Source of the DNA: Anaerolineae bacterium
GTDB taxonomy: Bacteria; Desulfobacterota; Desulfobacteria; Desulfobacterales; ETH-SRB1
NCBI GenBank assembly: GCA_035529315.1
Contig: DATKWZ010000028.1
Coordinates: 1 to 39,950, forward strand
DNA: 39,950 nt
Direction: 5' to 3'
Below are positions 8,089 to 15,913 of this stretch, piece after piece (within the stretch, counting starts at the first letter, position 1; each line of letters starts with the position of its first letter). A model generated the notes under the pieces. The model saw only the letters and a list, made by a program, of their open reading frames with translations, did no database searches and was not told where the DNA came from. The position numbers and the translations under genes were made by a program.

Positions 8089-8859
8089 ATGAAAACTGAA
8101 ATACTTTACGGAATCCATCCGGTATCTGAAGCTCTAAAGGCAGGCAGAAGAAAATTTTTTGAGGTTTATTTAGCGCAGAATAAGGGCTCAAATCGTGCTG
8201 AAAAGACAGCAACAATTGCCGAATCTTTAAACATACCCCTGAAAAAGTTAAAAGCTTTTGAGCTTTCATCCATCACAGGCACCGACCGGCACCAGGGAAT
8301 TGGAGCCAAGGTAAGCCTATATCCTCTTGCAGAGCCAACCGATATTTACGATAACATCAAACCCGATAAAAATCCATTTTTGCTGCTGCTTGATTCCATT
8401 GTAGATCCCCGCAACCTTGGCGCCCTTATTAGAAGCGCCCTTTGCGTGGGCATAGATGGCATACTAATTCCAAAGGATCGATCAGCCTTGCCGACTCCGG
8501 CTGTATCCAGCGTTTCCGCAGGAGCTCTCGAGCATATCCGCCTCGCCCTTGTCACAAATATGGTTAATGCAATAAAGGATTTAAAAAAAAGGGGTGTGTG
8601 GATTGCAGGAATGGATAAAAGCGCACAAAAATCGATTTTCTCTTTTGATTTTTCCTGCCCTTTAGCTATTGTTATCGGCGGGGAAGAAAAAGGAATTCGC
8701 TCTCTTGTAAAAAAACATTGCGATTTTTTGATTTCTATTCCACAAAAAGGGGAAATTAATTCTCTTAACGCGTCCGCGGCAGGGGCGGTCGTAATGTACG
8801 AAGCCTTCAGACAGAGGGAATTTAAAAAACAGGTAATAGTTCAGCCACAAAGGCACTAA
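8089..8859 (+). CDS. rlmB: 23S rRNA 2'-O-methyltransferase RlmB / TrmH family
   Basis: A 256-aa SpoU-class methyltransferase with an N-terminal substrate-binding domain (LYGIHPVSEALKAGRR) and the knotted catalytic domain: motif 1 LDSIVDPRNLGALIRSA, motif 2 IVIGGEEKGI and motif 3 INSLNASAAGAVVMYE. RlmB methylates the 2'-O of G2251 in 23S rRNA using S-adenosylmethionine. The ATG at 8089 fits the family start; a TTG at 8074 overlapping gmk is possible but less likely. Assignment to RlmB rather than a close TrmH relative is from the N-terminal domain. Confidence 0.92.
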   Translation: MKTEILYGIHPVSEALKAGRRKFFEVYLAQNKGSNRAEKTATIAESLNIPLKKLKAFELSSITGTDRHQGIGAKVSLYPLAEPTDIYDNIKPDKNPFLLLLDSIVDPRNLGALIRSALCVGIDGILIPKDRSALPTPAVSSVSAGALEHIRLALVTNMVNAIKDLKKRGVWIAGMDKSAQKSIFSFDFSCPLAIVIGGEEKGIRSLVKKHCDFLISIPQKGEINSLNASAAGAVVMYEAFRQREFKKQVIVQPQRH

Positions 8860-8932
8860 GACACCAACTTGCCTGCGGCAGGCATGGATTATAATATAAT
8901 TCCTAATGTTATGTGATTTCTTTGTGGTTAAA

Positions 8933-9005
8933 AGTGATGGTCTCGTAAAAAGTTATTTTGTACGTCACTTCCGCGAAAGCTGGAGTCTATATATGAATTC
9001 ATCAA
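8933..9005. repeat. REP/MITE-like element, internally deleted copy
   Basis: It carries the same left end as the element at 484 (TGATGGTCTCGTAAAAAGT at 8935-8953, a 19-base exact match) and the same right end (GAATTCATCAA at 8995-9005), but the inner GTCATTGCGAGG palindrome is gone. It lies in the rlmB-icd gap, which also holds a TGCCTGCGGCAGGCA palindrome near 8869 and the CTGTGT-type run at 9008-9039. Confidence 0.6.
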
Positions 9006-9007
9006 GC

Positions 9008-9039
9008 CTGTCTGTGTTCATTTGTGTGAATCTGTAGCC
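9008..9039. repeat. CTGTGT-rich short dispersed repeat, second copy
   Basis: The run ctgtctgtgttcatttgtgt, continuing to gaatctgtagcc, resembles the one at 5558-5589 with the same spacing of tgtg motifs. It lies about 40 bases upstream of the icd start, possibly in its untranslated leader. Confidence 0.4.
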
Positions 9040-9077
9040 GAATAATTACAAAAATAGATAAAAGGATATGTATAATT

Positions 9078-10307
9078 ATGGAAAAAAACAGCAGGATAAT
9101 AATAAATAGCAATCAAACCTTACTTGTTCCGGATTGCCCGATTATCCCTTTTATTGAGGGGGACGGGATAGGCGGCGATATATGGCACGCGGCAAAAATG
9201 GTAATGGACGCTGCAGTGCATGCCGCATACAGCGGTAATAAAAAAATATCCTGGCTCGAGGTTTATGCCGGAGAAAAGGGATACCGGGAAACAGGCGAAT
9301 GGCTCCCATCCGAAACCCTTGATACAATAAAAAAATACGTAATTGCCATAAAAGGGCCCTTAACCACCCCTGTAGGAAAAGGAATAAGAAGCTTAAATGT
9401 CACTATAAGACAGGAACTGGACCTTTATGCGTGCGTCAGGCCCGTAAAGTACATTGATCATGTTCCAAGCCCCATGAAGAATCCTGAAAAGGTCGACATG
9501 GTCATTTTTCGGGAAAATACAGAGGATGTATATGCCGGAATTGAATGGGAAGCAGGAAGCAAGGGGGCAAAGAGCGTAATATCCTTTCTTAAGAACAGTA
9601 TGAATGTTTCCATTCCTGATGATGCGGGGATAGGAATAAAACCTATAAGTGAAAAAAACACCAAGCGGCTGGTGTCAAAAGCCATCTCATATGCAATTGA
9701 AAACAGGCTTCCGACAGTGACTCTCATGCACAAGGGAAACATCATGAAGTATACGGAAGGGGCTTTCAACAAATGGGGATATGAAGTTGCCGGGGATATG
9801 TTCGGAGATAAAACCATAACTGAAAATGAGCTCTTTGATAAATATAACGGCATCATCCCAAAAGATAAGGTTGTCATAAAAGACCGGATTGCCGACATGC
9901 TTTTTCAGCAGGTGCTTCTCAGGCCTGAAGAATATCATGTAATCGCCACTCCAAACCTGAACGGCGACTATCTTTCAGACGCGCTTGCAGCACAGGTCGG
10001 CGGCCTGGGCATAGCGCCCGGCGCAAACATAGGGGATTTTTGTGCGGTTTTTGAAGCAACCCACGGCACAGCCCCAAAGTATGCTGGCCAGGACAAAGTA
10101 AACCCAAGCTCCTTGATCCTCTCGGGAGCAATGATGCTCGACTACATGAGATGGAATGAGTCTGCAACCCTGATTAGAAACGCTCTTAAGTCAACCATAG
10201 CCGATGGCACGGTAACATACGACCTGGCACGGCAAATACAAGGCGCAAAACAGGTAAAATGCTCTGAGTTTGCCGAAGGAATCATTAAAAAAATTGGTGG
10301 GCAATAA
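9078..10307 (+). CDS. icd: NADP-dependent isocitrate dehydrogenase
   Basis: A 409-aa enzyme of the citrate cycle that oxidises isocitrate to 2-oxoglutarate. [12 protein letters not shown] opens the fold. The substrate-binding segment [20 protein letters not shown] holds the serine phosphorylated in E. coli Icd, and [30 protein letters not shown] and [13 protein letters not shown] are the family blocks. Length and sequence match the E. coli-type homodimeric enzyme, and cofactor preference is taken from that match. It is preceded by AAAGGA and a gap with repeats, so it probably starts a new transcript. Icd fits complete-oxidiser or biosynthetic use of the cycle in sulfate-reducer relatives. Confidence 0.96.
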   Translation: MEKNSRIIINSNQTLLVPDCPIIPFIEGDGIGGDIWHAAKMVMDAAVHAAYSGNKKISWLEVYAGEKGYRETGEWLPSETLDTIKKYVIAIKGPLTTPVGKGIRSLNVTIRQELDLYACVRPVKYIDHVPSPMKNPEKVDMVIFRENTEDVYAGIEWEAGSKGAKSVISFLKNSMNVSIPDDAGIGIKPISEKNTKRLVSKAISYAIENRLPTVTLMHKGNIMKYTEGAFNKWGYEVAGDMFGDKTITENELFDKYNGIIPKDKVVIKDRIADMLFQQVLLRPEEYHVIATPNLNGDYLSDALAAQVGGLGIAPGANIGDFCAVFEATHGTAPKYAGQDKVNPSSLILSGAMMLDYMRWNESATLIRNALKSTIADGTVTYDLARQIQGAKQVKCSEFAEGIIKKIGGQ

Positions 10308-11145
10308 AGCGATACATATCCTCGGAACAATCATAGCGGCTCTGCAAGAGGCTGTTTTTCCGACAAGGTGCCTTGTTTGCAGAGCCTTTTTAAAAAGCAG
10401 GCAGCAAAAAAGTCTTTCCCTGGATTTTCAAGACAGGGCCTCTTTTAACTGCCCGAACAGGCTTTTATTTCAAAGCCTGATGACGGGATTTTTATGCCCA
10501 ACCTGTATAAAAGGCTTTGTTCCTGTTAAGCCACCGATCTGTTCTGTATGCGGGATTATGTTTAAAAGCCGCGAAGGGGAGGATCATGTTTGCGGCGAAT
10601 GCTTGACCTCTCCGAAAAAATTCAGGATATCCCGCTCTCCCGGCATATATGACAAAGAATTTATGGCTGTAATCCATTGCCTGAAATATAAGGGAAAGAT
10701 CCAGCTTGCAAGGCCCCTTGGGATGCTTCTCTTTTCCGCTTTTATCAGCCTCTGGGGTATAAACAGTATTGATATTATTGTGCCTGTCCCTCTTCATATT
10801 AAACGCTTCAGAAAACGGGGTTTTAATCAGGCGTATCTTCTGGTAAGAGACTGGAAGCAGATTGCGGAAAATTTAAATGTCAGGCTGCCTGACATCAGTA
10901 TTGATACAAATGTTCTTATAAGAAACAGGTGGACTGATCCGCAAACCGGTCTGGATCGCAAGAAACGGATGACAAACATTAAAAATGCCTTCAGTGTCAA
11001 CGATAAGGCTATAATTAAAAATAAAAAGATACTCCTTATAGATGATGTTTATACCACAGGGGCAACCGTCAATGAATGCGCAAAGGCTCTTTTGCGTGGC
11101 AAGGCCGAATATGTTGATGTGCTTACCCTGGCCAGGGCCGTGTGA
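10297..11145 (+). CDS. ComF family protein (phosphoribosyltransferase fold)
   Basis: A protein of about 282 aa. A Cys-rich N-terminal part (FPTRCLVC, then FLCPTC, ICSVCG and HVCGEC) forms a zinc-ribbon-like domain, and the C-terminal part carries the phosphoribosyltransferase signature [17 protein letters not shown] plus [18 protein letters not shown]. ComF proteins support DNA uptake in competent bacteria and related processes; the enzymatic reaction is unknown. The start is uncertain: GTG at 10297 overlaps icd by 11 bases, and TTG at 10270 or 10294 are alternatives. About 30 residues between the first Cys pair and the next are an expanded linker. Confidence 0.9.
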   Translation: MGNKAIHILGTIIAALQEAVFPTRCLVCRAFLKSRQQKSLSLDFQDRASFNCPNRLLFQSLMTGFLCPTCIKGFVPVKPPICSVCGIMFKSREGEDHVCGECLTSPKKFRISRSPGIYDKEFMAVIHCLKYKGKIQLARPLGMLLFSAFISLWGINSIDIIVPVPLHIKRFRKRGFNQAYLLVRDWKQIAENLNVRLPDISIDTNVLIRNRWTDPQTGLDRKKRMTNIKNAFSVNDKAIIKNKKILLIDDVYTTGATVNECAKALLRGKAEYVDVLTLARAV

Positions 11146-11152
11146 AAAAAAA

Positions 11153-11947
11153 ATGAAAAACAGACAACCTTTCAAGGCAGGTATTGTGCAATTTAATGTC
11201 AGACCGGGAGATATTGAGTCAAATCTATCCTCGGCGCTCAAAGGGATAGATCAACTCAAAGCCCGAAATGCAAAGATCGCTCTTCTTCCTGAAATGTGGT
11301 CATGCGGTTTTGATAACAAACGCATGGGTGAACATTCTGAAAAAACAGATAATATTATCGATGAGCTTACCCTGATAGCATCCAGACACAATATGATCAT
11401 AGCAGGCTCTCTGCCCGAACCTTCCGGCAACGATATTTTCAACACAATGTATCTTATCGATGGGGACAGAGGCCTTATCAATACCTACAGGAAAATTCAT
11501 CTTTTTTCTCATGCACAAGAGGATAAATATTTTTGCGCGGGCAACAGAGCCGTGGTTTGTGAAACTTCGGTAGGCCCTGTCGGCCTGATGATATGCTATG
11601 ATCTCAGATTCCCTGAACTTTGCCGCACACTTACCCTTTCAGGAGCACTGCTGGTCCTGACATCGGCGCAATGGCCTTTAGAACGCATCACCCACTGGGA
11701 TATTCTCCTGCGGGCAAGGGCTATTGAAAACCAGATATTTATGGTGGCGGCAAACAGGTGCGGGATGGAAAACAGCATCAAATACGGAGGCGGTTCCATG
11801 CTGGTTTCTCCGTCTGGAGAAGTTCTCGCCAGGGCCGAAGACAGGGAATGTATTATAAGCTCTGAAATAGACCTTGCACAACTATCTGAATTCAGGCGTA
11901 AAATTCCCTGCCTGAATGAAAGGATGCCTGATACATATGATTTCTAA
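11153..11947 (+). CDS. Nitrilase-superfamily carbon-nitrogen hydrolase (omega-amidase-like)
   Basis: A 264-aa cytoplasmic amidase with the Glu-Lys-Cys triad of the nitrilase superfamily: Glu in LLPEMWSCGF, Lys in TYRKIHLFSH and Cys in GLMICYDLRFPEL. Length and motifs are closest to the omega-amidase/Nit2 type, which hydrolyse short dicarboxylic monoamides such as 2-oxosuccinamate, but the substrate cannot be fixed from sequence. The ATG at 11153 fits the family; the frame is open upstream inside comF but that part has no resemblance. It sits eight bases after comF and overlaps rfaE2 by 11 bases. Confidence 0.9.
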   Translation: MKNRQPFKAGIVQFNVRPGDIESNLSSALKGIDQLKARNAKIALLPEMWSCGFDNKRMGEHSEKTDNIIDELTLIASRHNMIIAGSLPEPSGNDIFNTMYLIDGDRGLINTYRKIHLFSHAQEDKYFCAGNRAVVCETSVGPVGLMICYDLRFPELCRTLTLSGALLVLTSAQWPLERITHWDILLRARAIENQIFMVAANRCGMENSIKYGGGSMLVSPSGEVLARAEDRECIISSEIDLAQLSEFRRKIPCLNERMPDTYDF

Positions 11948-12416
11948 AATTGCGGGTGTAAAAGAGCTTATCAATAGAATAGCCCCTCTTCGCAGGTCAG
12001 GCAAACAGGTTGTTTTTACAAACGGATGCTTTGATATCATGCACGCCGGTCATGTGCGTTATCTCGAAGCAGCAAGGTCCGAAGGGGAAATCCTGGTAGT
12101 GGGCATAAATTCCGATAAATCAATAAAATCAATCAAAGGGGAAAACAGACCGATCATGCCACAGGATCAAAGAGCGGAGGTTCTTGCCGGCCTGTGGTGC
12201 GTTGATTATATTGTTTTTTTTGATGAGCCCGACCCTTTAAGGCTGATTCAGGCAATAAAACCGGACACCCTTGTAAAGGGAGAGGACTGGGCCGAAGATA
12301 AAATAATAGGAGCCGATTTTGTAAAAGCTGACGGCGGCAAGGTGGTAAGGGTTGCCGTTGTCCCCGATATTTCAACATCCATGATAATTGAAAAGATTAT
12401 CAAGATGTATTGTTGA
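11937..12416 (+). CDS. rfaE2: D-glycero-beta-D-manno-heptose 1-phosphate adenylyltransferase
   Basis: A 159-aa nucleotidyltransferase with the HxGH motif in NGCFDIMHAGHVRYLE, the KxSxKG-type stretch SIKSIKGENRP and the later VKGEDW. It forms ADP-heptose from heptose-1-phosphate for LPS inner core. Only the C-terminal (HldE-C) half is present, as in organisms with separate rfaE1 and rfaE2 genes. It starts inside the end of the nitrilase gene. A kinase partner (RfaE1) and heptose isomerase are not in this window. Confidence 0.93.
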   Translation: MISKIAGVKELINRIAPLRRSGKQVVFTNGCFDIMHAGHVRYLEAARSEGEILVVGINSDKSIKSIKGENRPIMPQDQRAEVLAGLWCVDYIVFFDEPDPLRLIQAIKPDTLVKGEDWAEDKIIGADFVKADGGKVVRVAVVPDISTSMIIEKIIKMYC

Positions 12417-12424
12417 TTTGTATT

Positions 12425-13216
12425 ATGATTCTAAAGGAAAAAAAGGGGGTTTTATTTTTTCAGTTTCCCAACCTTGCTAAATTTTCAGATATCAGGCATG
12501 GAATATTCACAAAAAATTGCGGGCATAGCAAAAACCCTTATCAAAGCCTGAATGTAAGCCTTTCAGTTGGTGATAATTACAGCGATGTCAAGGAAAACAG
12601 ACGCGTTATTTCAAAATGCATTAAAGGAAACGAGCTTGTCTTTGCAAACCAGGTACATGAAACAAATGTATTGATACTTTCAAAAAACAATTCGCCGCCC
12701 GTGGACGAGGCTTTTGGCAAACCAGGTGTCGGAGACGCCATGGTTGCAGATACTCCTGAGAAATTTCTCCTGGTTCAGGTAGCTGACTGCCAGGCCGTGC
12801 TCATGTATGATCCCTTCCGGCGCGTGGTCGCAAATGTGCATTGCGGATGGCGCGGAAGCGTAAATAATATCATAGGCAAAACAATAAAAATAATGGCCGA
12901 TATTTTTGGCTGCAATGCATCTCATATTATTGCAGGCATATCCCCTTCTCTAGGCCCATGTTGCGCTGAATTTATCAATTATAAGACAGAAATTCCAGAC
13001 AGGTTGTGGAAATACAAAGACAGGTCGCATCATTTTGATTTCTGGTCATTAAGCCTTGACCAGCTCTGCGATGCAGGGGTTTTAATTAAAAATATCTGTT
13101 TAAGTCAAATATGCACAAAGTGTAATACAAATCTGTTTTTTTCCTTTCGCGGACAAGGAACTACAGGAAGGATGGCAGCGGTTATAGGTTTAATATATGA
13201 TTCAGGAAAAAGCTAA
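12425..13216 (+). CDS. pgeF: Peptidoglycan editing factor PgeF / polyphenol oxidase family (laccase domain)
   Basis: A 263-aa protein of the YfiH/PgeF family. The metal-binding residues are seen in ANQVHETNV, VQVADCQAV and NVHCGWRG, and FSFRGQGTTGRMAAVIGL ends the fold. The family includes PgeF, which corrects misincorporated residues in peptidoglycan precursors, and enzymes with laccase or adenosine-handling activity. The ATG at 12425 is eight bases after rfaE2; a TTG at 12410 would overlap it. The 3' end overlaps the PyrK-like gene by 20 bases. Confidence 0.92.
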   Translation: MILKEKKGVLFFQFPNLAKFSDIRHGIFTKNCGHSKNPYQSLNVSLSVGDNYSDVKENRRVISKCIKGNELVFANQVHETNVLILSKNNSPPVDEAFGKPGVGDAMVADTPEKFLLVQVADCQAVLMYDPFRRVVANVHCGWRGSVNNIIGKTIKIMADIFGCNASHIIAGISPSLGPCCAEFINYKTEIPDRLWKYKDRSHHFDFWSLSLDQLCDAGVLIKNICLSQICTKCNTNLFFSFRGQGTTGRMAAVIGLIYDSGKS

Positions 13217-13985
13217 AGTTTTATTTAACAAAAAGGCAGGCCCCTCTTATTTTAGAATCGGCTTAACCTGCCATAATGGTTATGCAAAGGCAAAACCCGG
13301 CCAGTTCATAATGGTTCACCTTCCAGAGCAGAAAACCTCGATTCTTCCACGCCCTTTTTCCATACACAGGCTTATTATCGCAAATGGGCTCATACAAGGC
13401 ATTGAACTGCTTTTCAAAGTTGTGGGAGGATGCACTGAAAAGCTCTCAAAATGCAGGAGAGGAGATTATCTTGATATTCTTGGCCCGCTTGGCAGAGGTT
13501 TTATAATTCCGGATAAGTATCAACGGATATTTATTGTATCCGGTGGAATCGGTGTTGCCCCACTGTTTTTTCTGGCCTCATCACTGCAGGCAAAAATAGC
13601 CGATCCTTCAACATGCAGACTGTTTATTGGAGGAAGATCAAAACATGACATACTGTGCATATATGACTTTTCAAAACTTGACATAACTATAAGTATCGCC
13701 ACCGACGATGGAAGCTTAGGGGAAAAAGGTCTTGTTACCGACCTGCTTGAAACAGGTATAAAAGAAAACCCGCCGGATTTCATCTGTGCATGCGGCCCTG
13801 TTGCGATGCTCGGCTCTGTTGCACGAATTGCAAAAAGATATGACGTTCCGTGTCAGGTCTCCATGGAAACCATAATGGCCTGCGGTATAGGAGCCTGTCT
13901 TGGTTGTGCTGTTAAAGGTTTAAACAAATACCTGCACGCCTGTGTGGATGGGCCTGTTTTTGATGCGGCTGCTCTTAAGATTTAG
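13197..13985 (+). CDS. pyrK: Dihydroorotate dehydrogenase electron transfer subunit-like protein (PyrK)
   Basis: A 262-aa ferredoxin-reductase-like flavoprotein. RPFSIHR is the FAD-contact motif, VSGGIGVAPLFFLASSL the NAD-binding turn, and the C-terminus has the [2Fe-2S] ligands CGIGACLGC followed by HACVDGPVF. In the PyrD-PyrK heterotetramer it passes electrons from dihydroorotate oxidation to NAD+. The expected pyrD partner is not next to it: a roughly 150-base gap and the ATP synthase cluster follow. It may pair with a distant PyrD or serve another oxidoreductase. Confidence 0.9.
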   Translation: MIQEKAKVLFNKKAGPSYFRIGLTCHNGYAKAKPGQFIMVHLPEQKTSILPRPFSIHRLIIANGLIQGIELLFKVVGGCTEKLSKCRRGDYLDILGPLGRGFIIPDKYQRIFIVSGGIGVAPLFFLASSLQAKIADPSTCRLFIGGRSKHDILCIYDFSKLDITISIATDDGSLGEKGLVTDLLETGIKENPPDFICACGPVAMLGSVARIAKRYDVPCQVSMETIMACGIGACLGCAVKGLNKYLHACVDGPVFDAAALKI

Positions 13986-14042
13986 TAATTTAGTTCTTGC
14001 AGCCTGATTATAAAAGTTCATTTATAAATCGTTATTTTTACA

Positions 14043-14071
14043 TTGACTTGATCGTGATATTGTGTTAAAAA
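14043..14071 (+). promoter_or_regulatory. Candidate sigma-70 promoter for the ATP synthase F0 cluster
   Basis: TTGACT at 14043-14048 is followed by a 17-base spacer and TAAAAA at 14066-14071, about 64 bases before the first F0-cluster gene. The surrounding DNA is very AT-rich, so chance matches are likely. The position in the pyrK-to-atp gap supports it. Confidence 0.35.
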
Positions 14072-14134
14072 TTTTTTATTAATATAAAATATCAACCTGG
14101 CTTAAGGTCGCCACAGATTACGCTTTCTCTCCAT

Positions 14135-14353
14135 ATGAAAAGTGAAACTAAACGCTCTATAAGGGATTTAGCATATTATGGCAGCCTTGGCCTGTCGGTT
14201 GCACTCTCAATTTTTATCGGGCTTGGTGTCGGGGTGTATCTTGACAAACGCTTTGATACAACACCGTGGTGTACATTTATTTTTCTTGGGTTGGGAATCG
14301 CTGCAGGATATAGGAATATCGGTTTTGCAATAAAAAAGACCAGAAAATATTAA
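14135..14353 (+). CDS. AtpZ/AtpI family protein
   Basis: A 72-aa membrane protein with two hydrophobic helices: SLGLSVALSIFIGLGVGVYL, then WCTFIFLGLGIAAGY. The GxGVYLDKRFDTTPW turn is typical of the small AtpZ/AtpI-type proteins found just upstream of F0 genes. Such proteins are proposed to assist c-ring assembly or Mg2+ handling. No strong ribosome binding site is seen. It is the first gene of the F0 cluster. Confidence 0.87.
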   Translation: MKSETKRSIRDLAYYGSLGLSVALSIFIGLGVGVYLDKRFDTTPWCTFIFLGLGIAAGYRNIGFAIKKTRKY

Positions 14354-14373
14354 TTGTGAAATATTAATTGTGA
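14346..14373 (+). repeat. 14-bp perfect tandem duplication at the atpI start
   Basis: AATATTAATTGTGA is repeated exactly twice in a row, at 14346-14359 and 14360-14373. The first copy spans the stop of the AtpZ-like gene, and the second copy carries the GTG start of the next gene. Fourteen is not a multiple of three, so the duplicated GTG is in another frame. Confidence 0.8.
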
Positions 14374-14756
14374 AAATTCAACAACGAATTCTAAAATTCG
14401 TCATCAAGACAAACTGGATCCTGCTTTCCGTTGCAAGCATAGTCGGGATTATTGTTTCGTCGCTCCATTTTGCCATGGGCATTATATCTGGCGGCCTGAT
14501 TGTTACAATAAACTTTCATTTATTATACCGTACACTTAAAAAAGCGCTTACCCCGCCTCATCTTGCTTCTTTCAGGGTGGTTCTATCCAAATATTATATA
14601 CGATTCATTCTTAGCGCTTTAATAATATTTGTTCTTATATCAAAGAACTATGTTGATCCAATCGGTCTTTTTATCGGTCTTTCAGTTGTGGTTGTCAGCA
14701 TAACCCTTGCAACCATGTATGAATTTAAAAAAATTATTTTCAAGGAGGCAATTTAA
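14370..14756 (+). CDS. atpI: ATP synthase subunit I (AtpI)
   Basis: A 128-aa membrane protein with four hydrophobic helices, ending in a basic KKIIFKEA tail, as expected for AtpI, a helper for assembly of the F0 c-ring. The start is GTG at 14370 within a tandem duplication and has no clear ribosome binding site, so translation may depend on the gene before it. It is followed directly by atpB, whose ribosome binding site (AAGGAGG) is inside the last codons of this gene. Confidence 0.85.
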   Translation: MKIQQRILKFVIKTNWILLSVASIVGIIVSSLHFAMGIISGGLIVTINFHLLYRTLKKALTPPHLASFRVVLSKYYIRFILSALIIFVLISKNYVDPIGLFIGLSVVVVSITLATMYEFKKIIFKEAI

Positions 14757-14757
14757 A

Positions 14758-15447
14758 GTGGAACATCCCTACTTATTTTTTGTCAAGCTTTTTGAGTTAA
14801 TAGGCCTGGGACATTTTGCAAGCGCCAATGTTCATGTTATATACTCCTGGGTCGTCATGATTCTACTTATAGTCTTTGGCGCCATCGCAGCCAAAAACAT
14901 AAAAATGGTTCCTTCAAAAATGCAAAACCTGTTTGAAATTATCATATCAGGTATGGAAGAATTTATGTTGAGCGTCACCGGAGAACAAGGCCGATTCCTC
15001 TTCCCCATAGCTGCAACGATATTTCTTTATATTCTTACAGGAAATCTGTTAGGGCTGATACCAGGTTTTTTCCCGCCAACTGCGAGTCTGAATACAACCG
15101 CTTCCTGTGCGATCACAGTGGTTGCTTTAACCCATATCTTAGGGGTCAAGTTTCATGGCATAAAATATATAAAACATTTTTTAGGGCCTGTATGGTGGAT
15201 GATACCAATTATATTTCCAATTGAAGTCATTGGCCATGTGGCTCGTATCCTGTCGCTTTCTTTCCGTCTTTTCGGTAATATGATGGGGCACGAACTGGTT
15301 CTGGGCATTCTTTTTACCCTGGCAGGCCTTTTCTTTGCTCCACTGCCGATAATGGCTCTTGGCATCTTCGTTGCCTTGGTTCAGGCATTTGTTTTCTTTT
15401 TGCTTTCAATTATGTACTTTTCCGGCGCAATGGAACATGCTCATTAA
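14758..15447 (+). CDS. atpB: ATP synthase F0 subunit a
   Basis: A 229-aa polytopic proton-channel subunit. The conserved Arg is in LSLSFRLFGNMMGHELVLG, with a further block IALTGNLLGLIPGF-like (ILTGNLLGLIPGFF). It works with the c-ring in the inner membrane to convert proton or sodium flow into rotation. The GTG at 14758 lies nine bases after GGAGG; an in-frame upstream extension overlaps atpI and is rejected. The F1 genes and b subunits are not in this cluster. Confidence 0.95.
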   Translation: MEHPYLFFVKLFELIGLGHFASANVHVIYSWVVMILLIVFGAIAAKNIKMVPSKMQNLFEIIISGMEEFMLSVTGEQGRFLFPIAATIFLYILTGNLLGLIPGFFPPTASLNTTASCAITVVALTHILGVKFHGIKYIKHFLGPVWWMIPIIFPIEVIGHVARILSLSFRLFGNMMGHELVLGILFTLAGLFFAPLPIMALGIFVALVQAFVFFLLSIMYFSGAMEHAH

Positions 15448-15553
15448 TATAATTATAACAGAATTTAATAATTAGAATAATTTATTTGCTTTTTATTTTT
15501 ATGGGAAAATGGAAGAAGCAAAATAAAAATCTTAAAAAAGGAGGTAACGTTTT

Positions 15554-15841
15554 ATGGAAGCAGGTGCATTACAATTTTTTATCGCAAGCGTATACGCTGC
15601 TGGTTTCGGGATTGCGATCGCAGCTTTTGGTTGCGGTATCGCACAGGGTCTTGGTTTAAAAGCCGCTGTTGAAGGTATTGCAAGAAATCCCGAGTCATCA
15701 GGCAAGGTAACGGTTACAATGCTGATCGGTCTTGCTATGATTGAGTCACTGTGTATTTATGCGCTGGTTGTCTCACTGATCCTTATTTATGCCCATCCAC
15801 AAGCAGGTGCGATTGCCGCACTGTTTGGCGCTGGTCACTAA
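15554..15841 (+). CDS. atpE: ATP synthase F0 subunit c
   Basis: A 95-aa hairpin membrane protein of the c-ring. The first helix holds the Gly-rich stretch [20 protein letters not shown], the polar loop [10 protein letters not shown] is canonical, and the second helix contains the ion-binding Glu in [22 protein letters not shown] has a Glu flanked by a Ser; the first helix has Gly/Ala-rich spacing with a Gln (AQG), a pattern seen in some Na+-binding rings, so ion specificity is open. A strong AAGGAGG precedes the ATG. It is the last gene before a strong terminator. Confidence 0.95.
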   Translation: MEAGALQFFIASVYAAGFGIAIAAFGCGIAQGLGLKAAVEGIARNPESSGKVTVTMLIGLAMIESLCIYALVVSLILIYAHPQAGAIAALFGAGH

Positions 15842-15865
15842 AAAACATAGACAAACAAATTAACA

Positions 15866-15912
15866 AAAACAGGGTTGTTGCGTTTAAAAAGCAATAACCC
15901 TGTTTTATTTTG
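15866..15912 (+). terminator. Bidirectional rho-independent terminator between atpE and uvrA
   Basis: AAAACAGGGTTGTTGC (15866-15881) pairs with GCAATAACCCTGTTTT (15891-15906), a 16-bp stem with one G-T pair and a nine-base loop, with T-rich flanks on both strands. It sits between convergent atpE and uvrA and should serve both. Confidence 0.9.
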
Positions 15913-15913
15913 A

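Noticed and set aside
9458..9898. 146-codon ORF opposite icd
   Set aside because: It is antisense to a clear isocitrate dehydrogenase with no homology-like motifs.
10270..10296. TTG start for comF with longer overlap into icd
   Set aside because: It is possible, but the 38-base overlap is larger and no better ribosome binding site exists; GTG 10297 is preferred.
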